From Myotis daubentonii (Eukaryota; Chordata; Mammalia; Chiroptera; Vespertilionidae): 64,000 bases of DNA. Positions 48,608-61,300 of this stretch are shown piece by piece. The notes under the pieces were generated by a model, which saw only the letters and a program-made list of their open reading frames with translations, did no database searches and had not been told where the DNA came from. Numbering within the stretch: position 1 is the stretch's first letter; each line of letters begins with the position of its first letter. The translations under genes were made by a program, and so were the position numbers. The stretch is taken from assembly GCF_963259705.1 (NCBI RefSeq), contig NC_081844.1, positions 28,846,294-28,910,293 on the forward strand, written 5' to 3'.

Positions 48608-49432
48608 TTTTTATTTTTAATTTCTTTATTGATTAAAGTATTACATATGTGTCCTTATCCCCCCATTACCCTCCTGACCCCCCTGCTCATGCCCTCACCC
48701 CCTGTTGTCAGTGACCATTGGTTAGGCTTATATGCATGCATACAAGTCCTTTGGTTGATATCTCCCACTTACCCATTCCCTCCCCTACCTCCCCTCTGAG
48801 GTTCGTTGGTCTGATCGATGCTTCTCTGTCTCTGGATCTGTTTTTGTTCATCACTTTATGTTGTTCATTATATTCCATAAATGAGTGAGATCATGTGATA
48901 TTTATCTTTCTCTGACTGGCTTATTTCACTTAGCATAATGCTCTCCAGTTCCATCCATGCTGTTGCAAATGGTAAGAATTTCTTCTTTTTTACTGCAGAG
49001 TAGTTCTCCATTGTGTAGACATGCCACTGTTTTTTAATGCACTCATGTGCTGATGGGTTCTTCAGCTGTTTCCAAATCTTAGCTATTGTAAATTGTGCTG
49101 CTGTGAACATAGGAGTGAATATATCCTTTCTGATTGGTGTTTCTGTTTTCTTGGGATATATTCCTAGAAGTGGGATCACTGGGTCAAATGGGAGTTCCAT
49201 TTTTAGTTTTTTTAGGAAACTCCATACTGTTTTGCACAGTGGTTGAACCAGTCTGCATTCCCACCAGCAGTGCACGAGGGTTCCTTTTTCTCCACATCCT
49301 CACCAGCATTTGTCATTTCTTGATTTTTTGATGGTAGCCATTCTGACAGGTGTGAGGTGGTACCGCATTGTTGTTTTGATTTGATCTCTCAGATCATTAG
49401 TAACGTTGAGCATGTTTTCATATGTATCTTGG
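48608..49432 (-). mobile_element. 5'-truncated L1, copy B
   Basis: Orthologous to 3841-4667; it keeps [20 protein letters not shown]. The right target duplication is eroded (TTCAAGCCCTCTT). Confidence 0.9.
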
Positions 49433-49812
49433 TTCAAGCCCTCTTCTGCTCTTTTTTTACCCCAGGCCCAGGGAAACCCACTGTGACCCAGCCTAGAGAT
49501 GACTGAACTAGGGGCCAGCTGGACTGTAAATGCAGGGAACTTAGCCCAGGAGTCCTTCAAGTCCAAGTCCAAATCAGAAAATGCACCAGGAATAATACAG
49601 AGTATGGTCTGAAGGTCACGTAGAGAAGGGACAGGCTGAGTGTCCCTGCCCAGGTCCCTCCTCGCTGTGGCTTGGACTGAGCTCCTCCTAACCACTACTC
49701 CCCATGCATCCACTGGAACCCAGGGGCGGATGGCAAAGTAGCTAGTTCTGCTGCTCAAGTTTCTTTAGAGAAGACATAGCGAGGGCTGGGCTGAACCTTC
49801 CTGTGCCCACAG

Positions 49813-49997
49813 AGGAAACTCCAATGGACCAAGGTGAGATGGAGGCAAAAATCACTGTGAAACGGCCGCCAGAGGATGAGGACACAGAAAATCGGTCTTC
49901 CTCAGAGACAGCCCAGTCGGACTCAGCCCCAACACCCCCATCAGCCTCTGCAGTCTCCTTGACCAATGACAGTCTCAGATCTACTTGGTTTCCTTGA
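49813..49997 (+). other. Possible exon, copy B (acidic frame ending STWFP-stop)
   Basis: Same site as 5046-5194. After CCCACAG, a 61-codon frame rich in Glu/Asp/Ser runs ETPMDQGEMEAKITVKRPPE to a stop at 49995-49997 after LTNDSLRSTWFP. Most differences from copy A change amino acids. No preceding exon was identified and no homologue is recognised. Confidence 0.25.
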
Positions 49998-50498
49998 GAC
50001 ACAGGGAGCTCACTCATGCCAGTCAGCCCCGTCAAAGTTGGGTGAGATTTTAAGGTCAAGAAAGTTCTCCTGGAAGGGAGCTAATATCCAACTGCATAGG
50101 ACAATTCCTGTGGAATTGGTTCTCTCTTTGTGTCCATGAAAAACGTGTCCTCCCTCCGGCCTCAGTGAGGGCACAGGTGTTTCACACATACAGTGTCTGG
50201 CACATGGAGGAGAATTAATGTTGAATGAAGGAAAATATATTTAAAATTCACAACAAAAAAAATTGTTCTTCCTTAACAATTTCCTGACAAAATGTCACTA
50301 CCTCCCATATTTTACTTCTGCCATTATTTTCTGATAAACATGAGGAAGTGTCTGTGGGGATCCACAGGATGTGGGATTAAATCCTGGCCTGGTCCTTGAA
50401 TAATTGTGTAAACTTGAAAGTGTGGCTTTATAGCTGTGTCTCAATTTCTTTGGTAAAATCTGTAAACTGAGGATTGTGTTTGGACATTAAAATGAATA

Positions 50499-51047
50499 TG
50501 AAGGGACAGAACGGAACTTGAAAGAACTAAGCAGAACTAAGCAGAAATGCACCCTCCTCCCTCTTCAAGGACGAAGCAGGGACATACTCTTCTCCCTCTC
50601 CTCTATCTTGTCTTGCAAGGCTGGGCCCTCAGCCCAAGCCGGCCCCCCCCCCCCGCCCCGAGAGTGACCACAAGAATGCTGGTATTGTCCTCACTCTCCG
50701 AACCACCCACCTGAGTGGACCAATGAAGCTCCAGAAATGTAGCTAGGGTCCTAATAAGGCTACAGTGGAGGACGGCTCCAACCTTCAGAATATGATGGTC
50801 ACTTCCTGACCCTTATGCTGTAAAACCCTGACCAATCTCTGTAACTCACGCCACCCCTAAAGCCCACCCCAAATAGCTAGCCCTATATAACCTTTGTTCT
50901 CCTGGGACACGCTCTCTCGCCTCACCGCTGCGCCGGATAGAGGCTGGGAGCCAATTCTAGAATTGATCAATAAAGACTCGTTGCTTTTGCATCGGAGGAG
51001 GCTCCCTGGTGGTGGATTATTGGGGACCCTGAGCTCTGGGCATAACA
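50499..51047 (+). mobile_element. Solo LTR, gammaretrovirus-like (ERV1), present only in copy B
   Basis: This 549-bp insert begins TGAAGGGACAG and ends GGGCATAACA. It is flanked by the 4-bp duplication AATA (50495-50498 and 51048-51051). The empty site is visible in copy A at 5728-5731 (AATGAATACCTC). It has a TATATAA box at 50884-50890, AATAAA at 50969-50974 and a C-rich run at 50642-50658. There is no internal coding sequence, so it is a product of LTR-LTR recombination. Confidence 0.85.
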
Positions 51048-51659
51048 AATACCTCTTCTGAAATGGGGTTGGGCAAATGTTAACTATCATTACCATCATG
51101 TTCATCAAATTAGGATTGTGGTACCCCTCTTTGTGGTTCTCAATTGTGTATGTGACAGTTGAGTTTTAACCATTGTTATTGGGGCGGGGGTGGGGGTGTG
51201 AGGGGGGGAATCAGGAAACTCCTGCCATGAGGGGGAAAACCAGAGGTAGGAAAGCAAACTGGTGAAGCCCTGTGTTGCTGAGCTGGGATGAATGAATTGG
51301 TTCCTATTTTACTTATGAGGAAGGAGAGGGGTGATGTTTTCTTGAGTCCCATTTAAGACACACAGTCATAGCACTTTATTGAGAGGAGGACCAGGGCGAG
51401 GTGCAGGCAGATAGAGAAGGAGAATTTAGTTACAAAAATGGTCAACGATGAAGGTGTAAATAAGTCCAGAGAGCAATGCATCAATGAATCGGCTGTCAGA
51501 CCTGGTGAAACCCAGGAGCTAATGACTCTGGCCTGCTTGCACTTCCCTCAGGAGTGGAGAGGTCCAGGATGCATGCAATGAATGGAAACCCAAGTCAAGA
51601 GGAAGGATTGTAAATCCCTGACTTCTTTGTGGGTTCCAGCATTTACCATGCTGGAACTC

Positions 51660-52122
51660 TGGGTGTGATTGGTCCCTTGTAACCAGGTAACTGCGGAACG
51701 TGTTCTGATTGGCTGGCAGCAGCCAGGACAACAGACTTCAGTTGAGAAGCAACTGTGGCAGGAGAAGGAGCTTTGGCTGTGCTCTCTTCCCACTGTGGTT
51801 GTAGCTCTCAGCGCTTGTCGGATCCCGATCCGTTTTCAACAAGTCGTGTTGGTTGCTGTCCTCACAAACGAGTCATCCAGAGAGGTGCAGTTTCGGGGGG
51901 GTGGGAGGGGGGGTGGCTGGGTCCTGTGCCCCACCTAGGGCCAGGCAGCCCAGAGGCCAAGCAAACAGTGGGTGAGCCCTACCTGCTTGTGCGGTGAAGC
52001 CTTGGGGCTGCCTGCAGGCCTAGCCTTCCTTGGGGGGAGGGACTGCTGAGGGTTGTGGGTGGGGGAGGCGGGGAGCGGGGTGTGAGCGAAGCAGCAACAC
52101 CAGGGAGGAGAGGAGGTGAACC
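51660..52122 (+). promoter_or_regulatory. Putative promoter/5'UTR of cyclin Y-like copy B
   Basis: Two inverted CCAAT boxes (ATTGG at 51668-51672 and 51708-51712) and the G-rich leader are retained as in copy A. Role inferred from position. Confidence 0.4.
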
Positions 52123-52357
52123 ATGGGCAACTCCAAGAGTTGCTGCCTGAAGGCCAGTCCCAGGCCCAGTGCCAGCCCCAAGCTGGGTCGGGGCTCCAGG
52201 CGCGTTAAGTCAAAGCGTGAGTCTGAGGCTCCTGAGGCGGCTGCTAGGGACACAGGGGCAGTACAAACAGTGCCTGCTGCCCCGAAGTCTGAGTCAACTT
52301 GCGGAGCCCTCAAGCGCCACCACCTGAAGAACATCAGCGCCCCGGTGACGCCCCAAG
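52123..52357 (+). CDS. Cyclin Y-like copy B, exon 1
   Basis: This exon gives 78 codons plus one base, the same MGNSKSCC start and the same CCAAG|GTAAG donor as copy A. One synonymous change (GCC to GCT) was seen relative to copy A. Confidence 0.85.
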
Positions 52358-55300
52358 GTAAGAGGCAGCAATTCCCTTCTGCTCTTTGGGGTACCTCTGC
52401 CCTCCGCTGCCCCCACAGTCCCCTGGGAGGGACTCACTGCCTGGGGCTCCTTCCAGCTGGAGCCAGCTTTCCTAGGGATGGACTCCTGGTCCCCACCCCT
52501 GCTGCTTTCCCCCTTGCGGCCGGATGTGTTTCCCTCTTTACTACCTGAGCAGCCAGGTCGGATTTTGACCGTCCTGCTTGCCTGCTGACCTTCCTCAATG
52601 CTTTGTTCAATTGAGTTTACCAGCTGGAAAGGCCACACGTGACCAGGTGTTTCAGTTGATTAGGACAGAAGTACAAGGAATGAGGGTTCCATTGTATTGG
52701 AAGTGATGCCGCACAATAAAGCATGGGGTGCCCTGTGTGTGTGTTTCTCTTGTTTTAAGCTAATCGCTTTTGGTTAGGATGGCTGTGTTTCTCAGTGCCT
52801 TCCAGAGCCATGGGTGCCTCACAGTAGAGTGGAGACAGTAAAGGAAAAGCTCCGCCCTGGCCCTCTCTTCACTCAGAAGGGACTGTTTCTGTGGTGCCCA
52901 TCCCACACCATAGGAGGCAGTGTGGGAAACAGCACAGCCAAGACCCTATTCAGAGCTTTCAGTCTTCTTCTGGCCTTTGTGAGAGCAAAATGACGCTGGG
53001 CGCTGTAGAGATATGCAATAAAGGTTACCATGCTCATTTTCTTTTTAAAAATATCTTTTAAAAATAGTTTATTAAAACCTAACTGGTTTGGCTCAGTGGA
53101 TAGAGCATTGGCCTGCACTTAAGGGTCCTGGGTCCAATTCCAGTCAAGGGCACATACCTCGGTTGCAGGCTTCCCCCCAGCCTGGGCCCTGGTCAGGGCT
53201 TGTGCAGGAGACAACCAATTGATGTGTTTCCCTCACATTGATGTGTCTCTCTGTCTTTCCCTCTCTCTCCCACTCTCTCTAAAAAGCAATGGGGAAAATA
53301 TCCTCCGGTGAGGATTAAAAAAAGAAAGAAAAAATAATTTATTGATTTTGGGAGGGAGAGGGAGAGGGAGAGAGAGAAAACATTGATGTGAGAGAGTAAC
53401 ATGGATTTGCTGCATCCTGCACATCCCCCCCGCCCCAAGCAGGGACTGAGCCCAAACACAGGCATGTGCTGTTGACTGGGAATGAAACTGGCAACCTTTT
53501 GGTGCAGGGGACGATGCCCAACAAACTGTGCAACAGCAGCCAGGGCTACTAAGGCAGCACTCATTTTAAAATGTACATTTAAACAGGTTACTTTCCAATT
53601 GAGTAAAGACCCATTAGTTTTTAGTGAGGTATTATGGTTGATTAACAATAAGTGGTTCTGGACATTTCCTGGGAGGCTCAGGAGCCTGGGGACTGGTGCC
53701 TGGCCAGAAACTGGTTCTCAGAGCGTCAACTCTTAGATCCTGGTGCTTCAAGTAAGATGGGTATAAAAGTACAATCAGGCACCACTACTGAGTAGAGATT
53801 CAGATCTGCTACAGGTAAACTTTTTCATCAGCTTCGTTTCTCACCTGGTCTGAATTGATTTGCCCTTTTCTTCTGTACATGGAGAGCCTTTCATTTGTGC
53901 CTAATATAGTTGATACGTTAGGTCAAAAAGTAACACTAAGTTTTTAGATTTTGCTTTAGGGGGCTCAACTTTCCAGGTATTCCAAATTATAAATTTTGTT
54001 GTAAAGTATTTAAAATGAAATAAAATTTTGCTCATTTTCTATGTGGTAGTTTCTCAGATAACAAACCCCTTTATTTTCTATGGCATTTGTATCAGAATTG
54101 ATCATTTAATTTGTTTTTTCTTAGAACAAGACAAGAGGAAGAACAATGATGTAAGTAAACAGTTGAAGAGTTAAGTAAGAAATTAATAGTTCGATATAAA
54201 AGTTGTCTGCTCTGATTCCTAACAACTATAATGGACAGATACCAATAGCATGGACCTCATTTGTAGGTGTTCTCAACCTCCTCTATTTTCCTAATTATTC
54301 TAGATTGAAGGAGAATTTATTCCTTCAAATAGTGATACTTTTCAAAAAAAAATATATGGTCTGGAACTTCTGATTAATAAGGAAAAAGTGGCTTTTCAGT
54401 GAAACCTTTAAAACAAGCAAAATGGCGTTTTATACAATCTATGGATCTTTCTGATTATAGGCTGCTGGCATTGTTAAAATGCTCTGTATTTTAAAAGGCA
54501 TCAAGTAGATTATTGCCCTGCCCGATCTCTTGTGCATTTGTGGGGGATGCTGATGGGAAAGTATGACAGCATGAAGAAAGCTATTTTCTATGAAATGAGG
54601 AAGGATGCTTATCTGCATTAGTTTTTAAAAACAACAAAACCAAGCATATTAAAGTTATTAGTATTTTCTGATATTCAAAAATGCTACTGTTATTCTCAAC
54701 TATTTACAATGATTAGTTATTGGCCTTATTTTAAGGAAGAGAATTGTCAAAATATAGTTCAGGCTATGTCAGTATTTGATTATTGCTGAATTGTTGGGCT
54801 CTTTGCAAATCAGTGGATACTTATCAAATCAATGGGTACTGCTAAAGCGTGTTAAGGATTGTGTTTTCTCTAAAGGTTCTCAAACATTTTATTGTCACCT
54901 CTCCAGTACCACTGCAGTTAAATTCTAAATTGTATCTGCACTAAGATTTATCTCCCAGATGTAAATGATTTAAAAAACTTGTTGCCCTAGCTGGTTTGGC
55001 TCAGTGGACACAGCATCGGCCTGCAGACTGAGGGGTCCCAGGTTTGATTCCGGCCAAGGGCACATGGGAGGGTTGCAGGCTCAATCCCCAGTGAGGGGCA
55101 TGCAGGAGGCAGCCAATCAAAGATTCTCACTCATCATTGATGTTTCTAGCTCTCTATTCCTCTATCTTCCTCTCTGAAATAAATAAAAAATATTAAAAAA
55201 AAAAACTTGTCAAGCACTAGAGCTGCTAATCTGTCCCAGGTTCTGTGCTCAGCAGCTGGAGGCAGGGGAGAAGTCAGAGTCCTCCCTTCCCTAGAGAAGC

Positions 55301-58300
55301 GTAGGTTTCTGTGAGAGGGACACCCTGGAGGCAGTTGATGCCATGTGACAAGTGGTCACTCAGATGTGGGCGTGTGCAGGAGAGAAGCTGGGGGGTGTGC
55401 TGCTGGGGAGGGTGTCCTGGAGGTGGGTGGGGGGGAGTGGAGCTGCTGGACAAGGAAGAAGAGGCCTTGTAAGCAGAGAGAGCAGCCTGAGAGGCAGGAT
55501 GGGGGGGAGCGTCAGACCAAGAGAACAGAATGAACAACATTTAGAAATGAATGGAAACCATTCTCTGGGGTTCTCGCTTGAGAAATGTAATGATAGTCTT
55601 CCTTAAACATGAAGTGAGAGTTGAATTCTGAAAGCTGTTTTATCTGGTTTTGGGGAAAGTGAGGCTCAGACAGACCTGTGGCCCCCAGCTTGTTAGCAAA
55701 TGGGCAGCCCTGGCACACACACACCTCTGACCGAACATGCGTGTTTTGTCTCTTTGAATTAATATTCATTATTGTCTTTCATTTACTGTAATAAAATGGT
55801 CGTGAATTTTTATTATTTAATGCATTGCATTTAAGTGTAATAAATGAACAAGAGAAATAGGAAACCTTAGCTACGTTTGCTCTCTTAAGGAAGAAAAACA
55901 CTGAAGTCTAATTCTAAACGTTTTACACTATTATAAAGGGCATTTTTAATAGGGGCCGGGCAGGTTTGATGACAGGTACTTATGAAAGGGAATATTTTAT
56001 AAGCCATTCCTCAAACCTCGTCTGTAGAAGTTAGATTATCTATTGGGTTTACATAGAGCCGCACATGATATCACACTCAAGCAGTTCATGGACTGCTAGA
56101 AAACCCTTAATGCTTAATTGTTTGACATTTTAACCAAGAGAAAAAACAGACACGTTTACAGGGTCAGCAGACGCATGGTGACATTTGCCTCTCCTTCCGT
56201 CTACGTCAGGAATGTCCAGGGCGCCCGACTAAAGGATATGGGTCGTGTCCCACAGTGTTTCCCTCTGACGATACCATCAGGCAGCCGGACTTTAAAACCA
56301 CCATCCAGTCGTGAGTACCACTAGGTTGCCGCAGGCTGAGTGACAGACCCCCTTCTGCGGAAAGCATCCTACTGATCCATAGTTTCAGCCACTTTGTGGT
56401 CCTTCTCAGTAACCAGGTTAAGAAACTGGTGTCTATTATTTATTGATTTCAAGGACCTAAATATGAAATTTCAATTTCCATGTAACTAGTAGAGTGGATG
56501 GAAGAAGGGAAAACCAGTTAGCAAATATATGAAGTCCCCCCAAAATATCGTGTGTGTTTTTCTGTTTTAAAGGCATTTTTGACCATAATGGAAAGGGGAA
56601 GTGCTTTTTATTGGGTGTTTCTATTAAAACGCATTTCTTTATGGGACATGGTCCTAAAACAGTGCACAGCACTTTGGAAGCCGTTCTTGCAAGAAGGAAT
56701 AGTTCCTCCCCCACTGGCACCAGAGTGTGTCTGCATTACAAGTTAATTGGATTTTGACAGATTTTCCCATCATACATTTTCTACACTACGTCTTTATTAA
56801 AATTTACGTTTCCTTCCTACCCCCAAAGTGGGATGTATCACATCAGTCTTTAAGGAACAACTTTTCAAGCTAATTCCTTTGTAGGTAAAATTTGTTCAAC
56901 TGAAGTTTTAATTTAATAGATATATAAAATTTAATTATATATGTATACATATGTATAAATATATCTTGAAGACACTGCATCTTGTAGCCTGGTGCACGAA
57001 ATTCGTGCACATTAAACGGAGGTTAATTAGAGGAAATATTTTAATATTGCTATTTGCCCTTTCTCTGTAATAGAAGTGTCAGAGATGAAAGAAAATTAGT
57101 AAAATGTATATGAAAATCTTCCTCCTATCAGAGTCAGGGGCGCACCATGGGACCCAGAGTCAAGTCCCTACCCACCCACATGCGCCTCAAAAACGTGTGG
57201 GATCCAGACCCGGCCACCCCCCCCAACCCCCCACCATTGGGCTAGGTCCAGACCCTGCCAGTCCCACCCTTGTCAAGCCCTGCTGGTCAGGGGGTGCAGC
57301 CTCAGGTCCCCTGCCTGGCACCGGGTCATGGGGTGCAGCCTGAGGTCCCCCAGCCCAGGCTGGAGCGGGGGGGGGGCACGCCTTGAGGTCCCCAGCCAAG
57401 TTTCACGGGGGCCGGGAGGGGGGTCGCAGCCACAGGTCCGTGCTGATTGCTCGTTAAGGCTCTTTACGGGAACTCGGCTTCCATTGTGGGTGCAGTCATC
57501 TTTGTGGTGGTGACAGTCAATTTGCATATTCCTCTCTAATATATAGGAGATATATAACAAAAGAAAAAAAGTGAAAGAAGTAATATTTGGAAACATAGAC
57601 TTAGACAGGTTTATACTTAAGCAACCATGAACAGTGTTATGATGATGAAAAGTATTTATTAGTTGCCCCATAGCCTACCATGGGAGATGAACCTTAAAGA
57701 CACCCTAAGATGAAAACTCTAAGCTTATTTAAGAGAGAAAATGCATATTCTGTCCAGCTTCCTGCCTCCCATGGGGTTGTCCAAGGTACATTCTCAGTGT
57801 CTGGAATAGGAGGGCTGATTCTCCAGAACACGGTTTAGGAAATGCTCCCTGACAGTATTAGTATATTCACCTTTAATTGTATTTTCAGCCTGAAAAAAGA
57901 TAATTAGCTTTAAAATGTCATTTTCATAATGTGCCATCTTTTTGCTAATTAAATTATTAGTAACTTCTACTTTAGTTGAAAAACAGCAAGTTCACAATTA
58001 TAATAATATAACTTTCTTCTCTCACTTATAACAGTAATTGAGATCAAATTGTGTTTCAGCAAAAGCTGAGCCCCATCTCTCTCTCTCAACTCCTGAGCTT
58101 TGGGACCTATTGAGTAATCACTGAATGTTTGTATTCAGCCAAGACACTAAATCCTGGAGTAAAGAATAACACCACTCAACTTTGGATGCATTCTGTAGCT
58201 TCTTTTGAATTCAAAAGATTCTGATGTTACAGAATAATTCAAACCTAGTTGTAAAGGTTAGCCTTGCTCAGACAAGTAGGTTTTGTGCTTCTTTCTCCAA

Positions 58301-61300
58301 ATCAGTTTAATTCAAGAAGTACAGTAAATTTTCATTTGCTGTCCTCCCTTTTGAAAATGGTCATTCAGAGCCACGCCCGCCCGCTTCTGCTGCAATTAGA
58401 CAGATGTATGAGGTTTTTCCTTGGGATGGACCCTAGATTTCAGCAGGACGCATGGAGAGGCAAACGCTTTATGCAAATTAGCGTCACATCATAATTTGGC
58501 CTCAGAATGGAAACAGTTTGGACTTCTTTTTTTTTTTTTTAAGCTATGTGGCCGAATTTCTTGATAGTAAAATACGAGGAAAACGGGTGGTGGGCGGCGA
58601 TCTAAAGTAAAGCCCTGTTAGGACTCAGGGCCAGCGCTGCAGGGCGCTTTCACATGGGCTGGGGTGGTGCTCAGCCGCCGCCCAGCTCAGGGGAGGCTCT
58701 GCTGTTTGTAACTAGTTCCCAGCCTCTGAGGACGCCATTTGCCTTCCATTTCCATCTTCAAGAACTTGAACCAGCATCTTATTAATCCTTTAAACCAGTG
58801 GTTCTCAACCTTCCTAATGCCGCGTCCCTTTAATACAGTTCCTCGTGTTGTGGTGACCCCCAACCATAAAATTATTTTCGTTGCTACTTCATAACTGTAA
58901 TGTTGCTACTGTTATGAATCGTCATGTAAATATCTGATCTGCAGGATGTATTTTCATTGTTACAAATTGAACATAATTAAAGCATAGTGATTCATCACAA
59001 CAACAATATGTAATTATATATGTGTTTTCTGATGGTCTTAGGCGACCCCTGTAAAAGGGTTGTTCGACCCCCAAGAGGTCACGACCCACAGGTTGAGAAC
59101 CGCTGCTGTAAACTCTGGGGAGAATCTTCCCGTTCTTACACTCAGATATGCATCCCTTTTATTAAAAGCAAACAAACAGTGCTGATAGCAGGCAGTGTGA
59201 TTAAAGTGCTTTGCAAATATGATGCACGGTGGGAATGCCTTTTAGGAGGAAACACTCAGCCCTTGGGGCAGGGATGTGTCCGTTTCCGTGCTAATCAAGG
59301 GGAAGGTTAACCAGGCGCACCTGCAGCAGATGACCTGGCGGGGCTGGTCTGGTTGGTTTTCCTGTTAGAAAGTAAAGGCCTCACAGGCCAGGCTTGTTCT
59401 CTCCTCTGGGAGCGGAAACCCTGATCCAGGCAAGGAATTTGCAGGTGCTGATCCCTTCGGAATGCGCGTGACCTGCCCTAGGAATCTGAGAAATGACGCA
59501 AATAAGCTGCCCTACTTTAGAGTAGTCATTCGACCTAAATATATCAGTCCTAACTTTTTCATTCTCGGATGTGGTTGCTGATGTGTATATTCTTACTTTT
59601 TCTCCTAACGGGCACCTGTCTCCTTGTGGACATTTCGGAGAGAGCTTTCTCTGGGACTCTCCCATTTACAGACTCTTTCTACGCTCTCACGGTGCGGTCC
59701 CCTGCTTTTCACAGATTGCTGCGACCAATGTATTTCTGCTTTTTTCTTATGGTGGGATGACAGCAAAAATAGCTCATTGAACCGTCAGTTTTACCAGTTA
59801 GATAAGACACTTTCTTTATTACAGTTTCAGGGACGATCTTTCCAGGCTATTTCTCAGTTATTCTAAGAGCCAAATTTTGTAAAATGTCCATCAGGAATGT
59901 CCGTCTCAGACGCCCTTTGTGTAGCCTAGGCCTTAGGCATCTCCGTGCAGGAATGTCCCCGTTCCCAGAGCAACCGTCGCCATGGACCGACTCTCGCACA
60001 TGCTTCTCAGAGGTTCAGCTTCTGCTGATGGCTGGTTCTTTCTCACTGTCCACTCTGTGGACTGCTTGGTTCTGCCATATCCCCTTTACGTTTGGTGACC
60101 TGGCAGATTCTCTCTTCCATAGCAGCTCACCTTCTCCTGGCCCCTTCTATGGAGCCAGGTTTCCAATCAGAGTCAAGTGGAAACAAAATTATTAAACTCA
60201 GTTCTCCTCTTCCAAAAAAAAAAAAAAAGAAGAAGAAAAAGGAAGGAAGGAAGGAAGGAAGGAAGGAAGGAAGGAAGGAAGGAAGGAAGGAAGGAAGAAA
60301 AAAAATGGTCATTCAGTAGATTCACTGTTGCTGAAGTAAGGGTTTATGAGAAAATTCATAGAGCTAATTGAGTTTTAAGAATGATTTTGAAAAATGTGCA
60401 TCATGGTACATTGTTCCCAATGGGGTGCAGTCTTTACTGGAATCACTTACACAATTTTCTAAAAATGTTTGTCTGTAAATACATGCACTTCACCACCACC
60501 CCCAACAGTCTCTCAATGTCACAACCTCTGATGAGCTGAGGAAAACTGTGAGGCATGATTACATTGAATCTACTTTGGAAATAAGTGTTATTAATTTTAC
60601 ACTGTGAAGCATTGTGATGCGTTGTTAGCATTGCTTGTGCCAGGATAACTAAATCTACTGATGTTTTGGGCTCTTACACTTGCTACTCAATTTCCTAATA
60701 ATTATGTAAAAGTGATGTTAAACTTTTTTTGGCACAGAGCATTTTATTTAATTGTAGGAAAATAATGGAAATGTGTGTATAGGTAGATAGTGAAATAAAT
60801 CAACTGAAACGCAGGGCCTCACAACTTTTTTTAAAAGCAGAAAAACTACTGTATGGCTTAAATTTAAGTATGTGCACAAATACATATAACATGTACAGGA
60901 TGCAAGGTCCTATGGGTACAAGGGCAAATGATGGGGGAGTGTGTACTAACATGTACAGGGTGGGGCCAAAGTAGGTGTACAGTCTCGGGTATGTGAAATA
61001 GCAAAATAGCTAAAACAAGGGCAACGTGCTCATATGATACTGATGGGAATGAGGATTTCAAGACCACTGGGCAGCTGGGATGGTCTTCCCGCTCCGCCCC
61101 CCGCCCCCAACCCATTCACAATTGTCCTCAAACCTCACATAATAAAATCAATTGTTACAATTCTTTTTTCTTCCACAGCATGACTTTGTGCATATATCAC
61201 ATGATAAAGTACAGGTGAGTTTTAAAACCTGTATTGTTATTCTAGCTAGTGAATGTATAACATATCAAATTGAGTGTTAGGTAGTAGCTGTAGACATTGT

